64,000 bases of DNA from the NCBI GenBank assembly GCA_965153455.1, contig OZ234502.1, forward strand, positions 13,423,495-13,487,494, given 5' to 3'. The notes beneath the pieces are model-generated. The model searched no databases and had not been told where the DNA came from. It was given only the letters and a program-made list of their open reading frames with translations. The stretch is from Sphagnum compactum. Taxonomy: Eukaryota; Bryophyta; Sphagnopsida; Sphagnales. Position 1 is the first letter of the stretch; each line of letters opens with the position of its first letter. The position numbers and the translations under genes are program-made. Shown in pieces: positions 46,820 through 57,889 of this stretch.

Positions 46820-49800
46820 ATGTTAGGTTTTCATACTTCTGTAGGGCAAGCGCCATTTGGGTTTTGTTGCTGTACCCAGTTCTCTTCATATTCTGGTCTT
46901 GTTAAAACTCAGCAGCTATGGAGTCCGAGGAGGAGGAGATCATCTGCTGCTGCTGCTGGAAAAAATGGTGGTTTGCTGCTACTCGGCAATAAAAGCCTGA
47001 GTTACAATTATAGAAGAAAGCATAAATCTCAGTCTTGTAGAGCATTAGAAGGACAGTTGCCAAAGGCAGAGGAGGGGAATGCAGGAGGAGGAGGAGGAGG
47101 AGGAGGAGCAACAACAAGAGGTAGTATGTTTGGGACTGAGCAAGAGCTTTCAGGTCCCCAGAAATTCCTGGAAGGTTTGCCAGCTTCTGCACGGTATGCG
47201 ACAAGTGCAGTGATTGTGGTGGGAGCATTGGCTGCTGGGTATGCATTGGGAGCTAGAGTGAAAGGCACCCAAGGAGCCGCAGTCGGTGGTGCACTAGCAC
47301 TGGGTGCAATTGGGGGTGCTTCTGCTTTTGCTTTGAATGCTGCTGCACCCCATGTTGCAGCTGTGCAGGTGCGAAATGCACTTGTCAACCATTCTGATCC
47401 CAGCAGCTTGAGATCCACTGAAATTGATGCCATTGCCCAAAAGTATGGCTCTTCTCGTGCTCCTCTTCTCTGTCTCTCTCTGTGTCTCTCTCTCTCTCTC
47501 ATCCTCCCAATTCTTCTAGGGTTTTTGCATCTAGATCTTGCATCCACACAATGCCAGGAGCTGATGAAATCAGTGCTGATGATATGGTAGCTGATGTCAC
47601 TATCATACTTTTATTGCTGTCGAATGTTCACTGAACATGCCTGCCCGAGATTGTTGCTATTTGTTCACAACCCTCCTGGATTGATGGTTCCAGGTTTGTA
47701 GCATTATGGTCTCCACCTGTTCCTCTGTGTGATGACTTGGTGAAATCATCGTCATGTGGTTTATTGAGAGATGACCTTATCGTGTGCTGGGTTGCGGAGA
47801 TTTTCTGATTTGGGGACTTGGGTTGCAGAGATTTTCAGATTCAGTGGTGGCTTATATAGTTTGCCTTTGTGACCTTCTGCTTACAGATATGGTGTGAGCA
47901 GACGAAATGAGCGATTCAATGCAGAGCTTCGCGACCTTTATGATAGGTAGGTGTGCAAACTTTTTGTTTTCATATTTCCTAGGGTTTCAAAAGAGTTGCC
48001 CTTTTTTCCTTGATGTAAAAAGTGATATAAGTCTGTTATTATTGGGAAATTATCCAGATATGTGACAGAGATTTTGCCTCCTGGCAATGAGGATCTCAAA
48101 GGAGATGAAGCGGATTCTATCCTTGCTTTCAAAAATGCATTGGGACTGGATGATCCCGATGCTGCTGCTGTGCACATCGAGGTAAGCCTTTCTTATGCCA
48201 CTACTGACTGTTCTTCTGGCTACTGGGGTCTTTATATCTGAATTCTCTCTTGGATAGAGCTCTTCTTGAGTGCAGGAATTCAAAGTTGCTATCAGGGTGC
48301 AGGGCTCAGGTTCCAGGGTTTTTGTGATTGAGTTCTTTGGCATCCTAGTAACAGATTTGGTGTTCCATTTATGTATCATACACTAGATTATCTGGATTTG
48401 GCATTAGGGTTGAAGGTTTGTGTAGGGTGCAGTTCCAGTCAGAGATACAAGCAGCCCCTGCTGAATTCCACTTCTCGCATTCTGGAGTTTGGTTCATGTT
48501 GAGCTCCAAAGATGCATGTTTCTCTAGGATTTTTGCAATGTGTCTGCATTCGAATTCTTTCTCAGGAGAGTCTAGTATGTGACTTTTTTGGCAGATAAAA
48601 GTCTTTTGAACTATTTTCTGCAGATTGGCAGGCGTATCTTCAGGCAGCGTTTAGAGACTGGCAATCGTGAGAGTGCTGTTGAGGAGCGTAGGGTATTTGT
48701 TTTTCCTCATCTTTTCTTCCAACCTCCTCTATTAACTGTCTTTTGATTAGCTATTTCTATTGCATGTTAATTAACATTACAACTGAATCTCCCTATTACT
48801 TCAGAAATGCAACAGAAAATACAGATGCAGACTATTGTACAATTGTCAACCAAAATGTTATGATCACACCCATTCTTGTCATTTTGCGTTTTCGGTTTTG
48901 CTGGAACTGACAACAACAGTTGCCATCAGAGGCAAAGTGCTTTTTGCTGGATCTGACACAACAGTTGCTTTAAAATCATTTTGTGGAGTTTTGTGGAGCA
49001 ATCTTTATAGATATGTTTCAACAAGACAAACCCATTCATCAGATGTAGTTACTGTTGTTTAATGGGGTCTCTCAAATTTCAACTTCTTGTTGTGCAGACA
49101 TTTCAGAAGTTGGTGTATGTGTCAACGTTGGTATTTGGAGAAGCTTCCAAGTTTCTGCTCCCATGGAAGCGTGTGTTCAAAGTCACAGATGCACAAGTAA
49201 ACATTGGAAATGCACTTCTGTAACTTGGTGAAATTTTCTTGCATTAGGATCAGAGACTCTTTTCTCGTAGAGTGGCAAAGCCTGCAATTTGCACACATTT
49301 TCAATTGATTTTGGTGAAGCGCTTGAAGGGGCACTTGCAATTCCTCGAAAGGACCCTGCAAAATGTGGGACTGCAAAGTTGTGAAGTACTCATGTTTGTT
49401 TGTTCTCAGCGCAGATTGATGTTGCAATTCGCGATAATGCACAGCGCCTTTTCACAACCCAGCTTGCTACTCTTGGCAGTGGTAAGTTATTACTACCCTT
49501 CTTGTGATAAAAGCTTGAGAGTTGCTTCTTCTTGCCATTCAAACTTTCCAGAGTCTTTCTTTTCGTAACATGCTCTCTTGCTCTGCTGGAAATGGAGCTG
49601 ATAACTACTATGCTTCCTCATTATTGTTTACTTCTACATCTAAGTGCAGACCTTGATGTGGAAAAAATCAAAGAATTGCGGACCATCCAGCTCAAAGTGA
49701 AACTGAGTGATGAGGTTAGACTCTTGTCCTGCTTCTGTGTCTCTTGAACAGGAAATGCCTTGTCAAACACAGACAGACAACAGTTCCAGATGCCTGTGAA

Positions 49801-52800
49801 TTGATAGATGGATGTTTTGGTGCAGGTGGCATCACAAATGTTCAGAGATTACGCACAAAAGCAAATTGAGGCCCATATAACAAGTGCCCTAGAGGTGCTG
49901 AAGTCCAGGGCAAGAATCAAGTAGGGGAACTCGAACCCACCCTCCCACACCTGAATCATCTAGGAATGTATGGGATGTCAGTGGAGACTTTGTAACCCAG
50001 AAAGCTCTGCTCTTTTGGAAGCCCTGGGAACGGCAAACTGGGGTGAGATCTTATGGGTTTTTACTTTATTGGTGTTTACAGAGACACAGGCAAAATGGTT
50101 CGGGAGATGGAGAATGTGTTGGCCTACAATGCAAAATTGTCTGCATTGGCAGCAATACAGGCTGATGCTTCATTCCTACTTCCGGGCATAGGCCCTGTTA
50201 CTGTTCTCGGTATGTCCCTTTAGCCCTGAAACCCTAAATATTCAACCTTGTTTCTGCAGATAGTTCCATGAATCAAATGAACAGGATCCAACTTAGTGTC
50301 CCAGCCTTTCTTGTGCACTCAGTGATATGTTCCTTCTTCAATGTCAAAATTTCCAGCTTATGGGTTTGTTCAAAAGTGGAGAATACAGCTCCTGAACTTC
50401 ACATATCTGACGGAAGTGGTTGAACCCATGTGTGCTTTCTCAGGTGGGCAGTTTGAGTCTGATCGCCAAATGGATGACTTGAAGCAGCTCTACCGCATCT
50501 ACCTCTCTGAAGCTTTTGCAGGTGGTCGGCTGGAGGATGATAAGGTATGTACCATGGAATGCTTTTCAAGATCCCAGTCAGTTTTGAAATCACATCAAAA
50601 TGGCTCTGCCCCCCTGTGTACCACACATGTCAACCTAGCATTTCTCAAGCTGAACTGTCAGGAGTGTCTCTGACTGCAGTCTGGGATTTCTGAGATGAGA
50701 ACAGGTGGTGGCATTAGGGCACCTGAGAAATACGTTTGGAATGGGCAAACGGGAATCAGAAGATGTGTTGCAAGAGGTCACAGTGAAGGTCTACAGGCGA
50801 AGGCTGTCACAAGCAGTGCAAGGGGGTGACCTTGATGCAGCACCCAGTAAAGCAGCCTTCTTGCAAGAGCTTTGTGATACTCTTCAGTTTGATCCCGAGA
50901 AGGCTGCACAAGTCCACACAGGTACATAACTATTATTTCCCCGAATGAGAATGTTATCAGAATTTGGCGCTCCAGAAAATTGTGTGTAGGTGTGTTTTTG
51001 GTGTGAATCTGGGATTTTAAGAGGAGAATCAGGTTGGTTTTTGGTGGGTTTACAGATATCTATAGGCAAAAGCTAGAGCAATGTGTGGCGGACGGGAGCT
51101 TGAACGATGAGGATGTGTCTGCATTGCTACGGTTGCGTGTTCTTTTGTGCATTCCACAAGAGACAGTTGATTCTGCTCATGCCGACATTTGTGGTCGCCT
51201 CTTCACAAAGGTCGTTTCTCTATTTTCTCACTCTCACACAATCATCTGCCTTTCTGTCCACAACTAGACATTCAATCCATGACTGACCTTATATTTTGAA
51301 GGTTCCCAAATCTTTCTCTTTGTCTGCAGGCTTCTGCACAAACTTGTGACTCAACATTCCATATTTCTTTCTGTAAAACATGTCTGCCATTTCTTGCAGG
51401 TTGTAATGTGGGTGATTACAATGGAATGGTATTTGTCTTACCAACCTTGGGTTTTGTCTATTTCAGATTGTGGACGACGCAATCAGTGCAGGTGTGGATG
51501 GGTACGACATGGATATGAAAGCTGCAGTTAGAAATGGTGTCATTGGACTACGTCTCACACAAGAGGCAGCTATGGCAATTGCCAGCAAAGCTGTAAAGCT
51601 GTCCTTCCCCTCGCCTCCTCCTATTGCCCCCCAACATTACAATTTCCCTTTCCTGCATTCATTTGCCTGATGGGTTCTTGAAGAAATTGTCTGCAAAGCA
51701 ATTGCCTGGTTTTCTGGATTTGCACTTCTGATTTGTGAAGAGTAAATTCTTGAGCAAGAGCACCATGAATGTATGAGATTTTTCAATGTTCACAAGTAGT
51801 GGTTTTTAAAACCTGTGATCATATCCGCTGACTTGTTCTCTAGCATGTTTCTCTTTGCACTTGCATGGCATGTACCTTACGGAAGGCAATGGATTGTGTT
51901 TTTCAACCAGGTTCGAGCAGTGTTTTTGACATATGTCAAAAGATCAAAGACAGCAGGAAGTCGGGTTGAGTCAGCCCGGGAATTGAAAAAGATGGTGATC
52001 TTCAGTAACCTTGTGGTTGCGGAACTGATTGTGGACATCCGGGGTGACTCTCCAGAACCTGAGGAAACCAAAAAAGAAGAAGAGAAACCAGTCAAGACAG
52101 ATGCTGAAACTGACGAGGATGACTGGGAGAACCTGCAGAGTCTGAGGAAGACAAGAAAGACTGCAGACATAGAAGGCAGAATGGAGAAGAAATCACAGGC
52201 TGAGATTACACTTGTGAATGAGCTTGAGCTCCGTGATCGGACTGATCTGTATCGTACATTTTTGCTCTACTGTTTATCTGGAGAAACAACTGGCATGCCC
52301 ATGGGCACTCAAATTGTTACACAACGAGATAGTACCGAATTTGTCCGTCTTGGACAACTGGGCACCATTCTGGGTCTAAACCAGAAAGAGGTTGCTGATG
52401 TGCACAAAGGCTTAGCAGAACAAGCTTTCCGGCAGCAAGCACAGGTCATTTTGGCTGATGGGCAGCTCAACAAAGCCCGAATGCAGGACCTCACAGAGCT
52501 TCAGAAACAATTAGGGTTACCTGCAGATTCAGCCCAAACGATCATTCAGAGTATCACAAAGACAAAGATGTCAGGGGCGATCGAGGCAGCAATCAACCAA
52601 GGGCGTCTCAGCATCGATGAGGTGAAGGAATTACGGGAAGCTGGAGTTGATGTCAATGGCATGATCCCCAAGGAAGTTCGCCAAAAGCTGTTCAAGAAAG
52701 TGGTGGATCGTACTTTCTCATCTGGAACTGGAGACTTTGACGAAACAGAGCTTTATGAGAAGATACCTGCTGAACTAGGCATAAGTGTTGACGTTGCAAA

Positions 52801-53491
52801 GAGAACAGTCCAAGATTTGGCCAAAGAACGACTCTCCAATTCATTGGTGCAGGCTGTCTCCTTGCTCCGTCAAAAGAAACCAGGCGATGTGGTATGTTTC
52901 ATTTCTCTTTCAAGCTTTCAAGGATTCAGGATTTTGTGGGTCATGTTCAGATTGCAATTTTCTGTTACCTGACCTCATCTACAATTGTCAGAAGCCTGAA
53001 AGCAAAGCTCAGTCAACAAGTGGTCACCAAAAATGCAGCGATTTTTGAGCTACAAATATGCACTATGCTTTGTGGCCTCATGTTTGATGCAGTCTTCTCA
53101 ACTACAATTTACCCATCTTTGTAATGAATTGCAGAATTCAGTTGAGAACTGTCAGGGAACCAGACATGGTCAATTGGGTGAGAGACAGACTGAGACAAGC
53201 AACTAATGATCAAAGAGGGTGGTGTCTTTTGTTGTACATTGACAGGTAGCAACACTGAACAATTTGTTGGCATGTGACAAAGCGGTGCCATCACCACCAT
53301 TGTCATGGCCCGTGAAGGAGGAGCTCATTGACCTCTATTGCATTTACTTGAAAGACTCACAGTCAGCAGAAAAAGCTGCTAGGCTACAGGAGCTTCTGGG
53401 TATCGACGAATCCCAAGCATCGAGCCTGAAAGAGATGGTCACCACCAGTGGATTCTCTCTCGGTCTTGAGGAGGAAGAGTTCAGTTTCTAA
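46820..53491 (+). CDS. TIC110: TIC110, chloroplast inner-envelope import protein
   Basis: Fifteen coding exons give 1,051 aa (about 1,016 in Arabidopsis): 46820-47442, 47887-47946, 48058-48181, 48624-48692, 49098-49196, 49415-49481, 49650-49714, 49826-49920, 50082-50209, 50444-50544, 50705-50921, 51056-51210, 51467-51592, 51911-52891, 53246-53491. The chosen ATG precedes a Ser/Arg-rich transit peptide (about 1-75) and an eight-glycine run at 89-96. Two hydrophobic segments (about 127-146 and 152-176) match the N-terminal membrane anchors. Family landmarks follow: GVSRRNERFNAELRDLYDRYV, LPPGNEDLKGDE, ALGLDDPDAA, IGRRIFRQRLETG, FLLPWKRV, KVTDAQ, SALEVLKSRAR, DDLKQLYRIYLSEAF, GGRLEDDK, and an acidic stretch at about 690-716. 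TIC110 scaffolds stromal events of protein import, binding transit peptides and recruiting Hsp93 and Tic40. Exon 14 alone encodes 327 residues. All junctions are GT-AG and in phase. Confidence 0.95.
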
Positions 53492-54893
53492 TTTTCGTGT
53501 GTGTGTGTGTTTTTTTCTTCTCCTGTAATCCCACAAAACTTTGCATGTGTCAATTAGGTGAGAAAAACAGGCTGAAATCGTATTAGATGTTTATCGAAGC
53601 GAGCAATTTAGTGAAATGGCGTTGAGTTGATTCAAGCGAAAAGGATCTAGAGAGATCGTAGTGGTGATAAAAGAGGCAAAGATGTTGCAAACAAGACTAC
53701 AGTTAATCATGTCATGTTCTGTACCCTCCATTATTGGTAATCAACTTTTCAGGTAACAATGTGGATCTTGGGAATTATACCAGTTTGATAAGAAGAGGTG
53801 CTTTTGTTCCTTCCTTTTTATGCATTCTAAATGCTCTGCATTTTTTGGGTCTTGACAATTCTCTGGGTCAATTTCTTAAGTAAACTTGTACTGATGGTAT
53901 TTTTTGGGATTTCTTGCTTCTTCGCATTGAGTTAGAGTCCCCTTTTCCTGCCACCCATCCCTCAAATGAGATACTCCTGCTGAAGAGAAGAGTCCTCCTC
54001 GGAAAAGGAAAAGCCTCCAGGTGTGATGAGCACAGGGGAAACCAGCAGCAAAAATTGGAACCAAACCCATGAGGGATCCAACAACTGTTCCAGAATATGG
54101 ATTTTGAGATATACTTGACAACAACAAAGGCAGGAAGAAGACAACAAAGTGTCATTCTGAAATTCTGACCTATAGTGGCAGATTTCGCACCTCACCTACT
54201 AACACTCATACATCCGAGAGAACTGAAGAAGAGTTCAGGTAATGTAGGATCATCACATACACTGGATATTTGCAGTTTTTTAGGGTTGTAAAATCGCTGA
54301 TCAGGTGTGTGTCCAGAATCTAAGGAGGGGTGTGACCTTTCACACACACAAATTTAGTAACATTCCTGTCTCTTTACATCTGAAGCCCTCAAAGTTCCTT
54401 ATTTTTGCTCACTAGTTGAAGCAGGAGAGATAATATTCAGTACAAATTGAGACCCCAACTTTTTTCATTTTCCACCCATCAAATTGAATGCGTGTTCATC
54501 ATTCTCCATGCAAAGCATAGTATTACTAAAACATGCATTGTGTGATGTTGCAGGATTGTAATTTGCCACTTTCTTTTGAAACATCTTCAGAAGATTAGCA
54601 GTAAATGAGCTAAGTGTTTCATCCTCTTGGAATAATGAATGCTTTATGAAATTTCTGTATGTGGATCTCTGTAGTTTGTAGTCTCTAGTTTCCAGGTTGA
54701 GAGGTGTGGTATGTTGATTGTGCAGAGAGAGAATTGGTTAGAAGTGGTGCACTCAAAGAAAGATAGGATATGTGCAAGATGACAATTTAGCAAATTGTAT
54801 AGTTTTGCCATTTTTTCAGCCAGTAGAACAAAAGGGCTGAGAGAGAGCCACACCTGCATCAAGCATAAATTGCTGCAAGTGGTGGGGAAGAAG
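53492..54893. other. TIC110 3' region and TIC110-protease interval
   Basis: No gene recognised. A minus-strand frame at 53868-54155 and overlapping frames have no known motif. A GT run sits just after the TIC110 stop (about 53498-53511). A TTTTTTCAG acceptor-like site at about 54812-54820 leaves open an upstream exon for the following gene. Confidence 0.4.
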
Positions 54894-55745
54894 ATGATCA
54901 ATCTCGCAAAACCGCAACATGCTTTTCTTTTGAATAGTAGACAAACCGAGAATTTACGGCGTGAAGACATGCTTACACAAATGGTGGTGAAACACGTACA
55001 CAGATCGCTGGTAGCTATATATGCTGTTGTTGGAGCTGGTGGTCTCATCTTCAGGGGATCAGGTTTCCTAGCTCTCGGCAATATTCTGACAGCAGCTCAC
55101 GTGTTGTACGATGTGACAGAAGTGCCATCTCCACTTGTGGGTGAAGAACCTGAGCGAGTTATAGCATATCCTGATCAAGTGGTTACAAGGATCCAAACAC
55201 CGTTGCCACAAAGGTTCTTTCCACTGGATGTCAACAATGACACTGATCTCAATCTTTCACTTGACATTGCCATGATCCCACTGAATCCTTCTTCAATGCC
55301 AAGCCTGAAGGAGCTGGAAATCAGTAAACAAGTGCCGCAGCCTGGTGACAGTTGTCTCTGTTGTGGCACCGATGCAAACTTGGAAGTTATTGTGAGCCTG
55401 GGCAAAGTTGGAAACACAGTGGGTCAATTGTATAGAGCGCAAAGCTCCCTGCCACATGGAGCTGTATATTTATCAGCTCGAGCTGATGCTGGTCACTCTG
55501 GGTGTCCCGTAGTAAGACCCATTGATGGAAGTCTGATTGGCCTTCTTGGTGGAGCTTTCAATTGTCAAGCTATTGGGTTTACATTTGTCAGTTTCATGAT
55601 ACCTCTTGATCTAATCATGAGATCTAGAAATCAAATTTGCACTCGTCGATTCGCAGCAAGCCAGGTCCAAGACGAAGCTCGTGAACCTGATGATCACAAC
55701 ACACAACAAGACTGCTTACATGCTTCTGTAACCTCCAGCAATTGA
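54894..55745 (+). CDS. Intronless trypsin-fold serine protease-like protein
   Basis: An uninterrupted frame of 283 aa runs from the first ATG; the frame stays open upstream to about 54795, but without an ATG. It has the order of a chymotrypsin/trypsin-fold protease: GGLIFRGSGFLA then TAAH (His69), SLDIAMI (Asp124) and DAGHSGCPV (Ser202), followed by a GLLGGAF strand. These positions suit a catalytic triad. The serine context GHSGCP departs from the classical GDSGGP, so specificity is likely unusual. No signal peptide or membrane segment is clear, and the last ~35 residues are polar. Substrate and location are unknown. It lacks introns while every neighbour has them, which suggests retroposition, horizontal origin, or that this is the last exon of a longer gene (an acceptor-like TTTTCAG lies near 54820). 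It is not a member of a plant protease group I can name (not clearly DEG/HtrA: no PDZ domain). Confidence 0.75.
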   Translation: MINLAKPQHAFLLNSRQTENLRREDMLTQMVVKHVHRSLVAIYAVVGAGGLIFRGSGFLALGNILTAAHVLYDVTEVPSPLVGEEPERVIAYPDQVVTRIQTPLPQRFFPLDVNNDTDLNLSLDIAMIPLNPSSMPSLKELEISKQVPQPGDSCLCCGTDANLEVIVSLGKVGNTVGQLYRAQSSLPHGAVYLSARADAGHSGCPVVRPIDGSLIGLLGGAFNCQAIGFTFVSFMIPLDLIMRSRNQICTRRFAASQVQDEAREPDDHNTQQDCLHASVTSSN

Positions 55746-57889
55746 TGCCATAACAAAAGGAAAAATGTAAAATTTCCTTAAAATTTTTGTAAATTTTCAT
55801 TATATGTCATTTTGTTCCATTTAATAATTTTTTCACATTCTTGATTTGGATTGGCAAAATGTCAATGAAAGTCCGATTCATTATGTGAGTTCACAACAAA
55901 ATACAAATAGACATAAAAATTAAAAAAAAATTAAAATTAAAAAAACATTGAAAGGGTGTTAGATAGACAATAAGAAACAATTTTGAATTTGAGATTTGAT
56001 CTATGACAAATTATAATCCGAAATGATTTTGGAATTGTCAGAGTGATGATCACCAAAATACCCATCCTACATAAACCAATTCCGATGAAACATCGTCACT
56101 AGAATTTATTTATTTATTTATTTATTTAGTTATTTGACAAATTTTCAGAAATGTAATCAAAATAGAATCTTGTAAACTAGAGATTTTATTGGCAACTTTT
56201 ACACTAATTATAATTATTTGTAAAATCAAGTGTCAAGCTTCCAAACTGAACAACCCTTTCCTCCCATTCCCAATTTCTTTTTCCTTCTTATGTTCTCATA
56301 TGATTCCTAATTAGTCATTATTATTTATGTCAAATCTTTAAATTTTATGTCTTTTTAAGTTCATGTTCATCATTATAGACTTGAAACATGTGGTCATTAA
56401 TTTATTTTAATATACCTAAAATGGACATGAAAAGACTTATGTAAGTGAGCATGGGAAAGGAATGACGTAGTTAAGCTTGAAAAAAGAGGTATGTTAACAT
56501 GACATAAACAAACGTACATCATTTTTTTAATTACACAAATAATGTAATAAGAAGGTTGAAAACTCAACAAAACCTAAACCCTAAACCCTAAACCCACCCA
56601 CGCCTTTTCCACCTTCTCCTTTCTTTTGTTTTTTTTTTTCTCTTATGTTTCCTTGTAGTGCCCAATAATTCATCATTGTGTATGCCAAATCTCATAATTG
56701 TGTATTTCATGTCCATGTAAATGCGCAAGGGAAAAAGGTTATATCATGTCCATGTCGTTGCACATGGGAAAAGGGTTATAGGCTCGAAAAAAGTAAATGT
56801 TATTAAGTTATTTTAATATAGATGACATGGTCATGAAAAGCCACATCTCAATTTTCCTTTTCATATTCATGTAGGACATGGGTAAGGGAAAGGAGTGAGG
56901 TAGGTTAGGTTTGAAATGGGTAGGTTTGAAATGGCACAAATAGACAAACATCATTCTTTAAATTACATAAATGTTAAAATTTTCACCCAAAATTTTTTTC
57001 AAACAAAAAACTTTTTGAAGGAATATTTTGAATAAAAAATTTAAAAAATCAATGTGGAATCTTCAAAATTAATTCGTTATTTGATAGACATGTGTTGAGT
57101 TGCCCTTCATGACCAATTGTAGATCACCTCATCCTTGCATTGTCGCCAGGGCATGTTTAAGTCTTAATGTTGGAAAAGAGAAATTTTGCTTAATTGTTAA
57201 CAACCTAACTAGCCCATTCTATATCCATTTTAAGTCTATTCAAGAGCTTTTTTTTATAGATATTCCAACTTTCAAACTATGTTTGTAATTATGTGTTTTT
57301 TTAAATGTTAATGCTAATATTTCAATTTACTTTTTGTGAAACATTTTCTTATGTTCCAAGTTCAATCTTTGTTGTTATTAAACTTGGTAGCATTTTAACA
57401 TTAGGAATACATTTGTTGTTTGCATGATTCATACATTTTTTTCCATTACATTACACTTCATTTGAATACTCATTTTTTACATGAAAAGAGGAGGGCTAAA
57501 TAATAACCTTGTAAATGTCGGTAAATATTTTGAGGTGTATTGTAGGTTTTAGATAGTTAAATCAATTTGCAAGTAAAAAATAAAAACCATATTTTGGCAG
57601 AACAATCTCTTGGTTTCTCCATTCTTGTTGAATAACACTTTTGAAAAATTGTTGAAAATTGGAGCAATAAAATGAAAATGAAAACATAATTTCAACTGAA
57701 AATTAAACATTTGATTATTTTTTCAATGATATTTCTATGGATGAAATGTTTGAAGATTATCCTATTTTGGAAACATAAAATAGCAAAGTTCTTGAAAATG
57801 AAGAAAAAAGAATGAAAATGAACATTTAGAAGTTGCATCTTTAAAAAAATTAAATGGAGACCTCATAGTAGATTTGCATTTTACAAGGG
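55746..57889. other. AT-rich intergenic DNA with telomere-type motif
   Basis: Return to AT-rich, gene-poor sequence directly after the protease-like gene. It includes a (TTTA)n run at about 56105-56127 and a telomere-like run at 56571-56595. A pair of related GACATG-, AAAAG- and GTAAG-containing stretches near 56410-56470 and 56820-56900 suggests an old duplication. No gene seen. Confidence 0.5.
56571..56595. repeat. Interstitial telomere-type repeat, ~3.5 CCCTAAA units
   Basis: AACCTAAACCCTAAACCCTAAACCC: the plant telomere heptamer in tandem. It is too short to be a telomere; such runs occur in plant promoters (telobox) and at old repair sites. Confidence 0.85.

Noticed and set aside
47029-47547. 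172-codon minus-strand open frame
   Set aside because: Shadow of TIC110 exon 1; the + strand carries the conserved protein.
54795-54893. Longer N-terminus for the protease-like protein
   Set aside because: This part starts at TTG, not ATG, and shows no conserved motif; kept only as a possible spliced extension.
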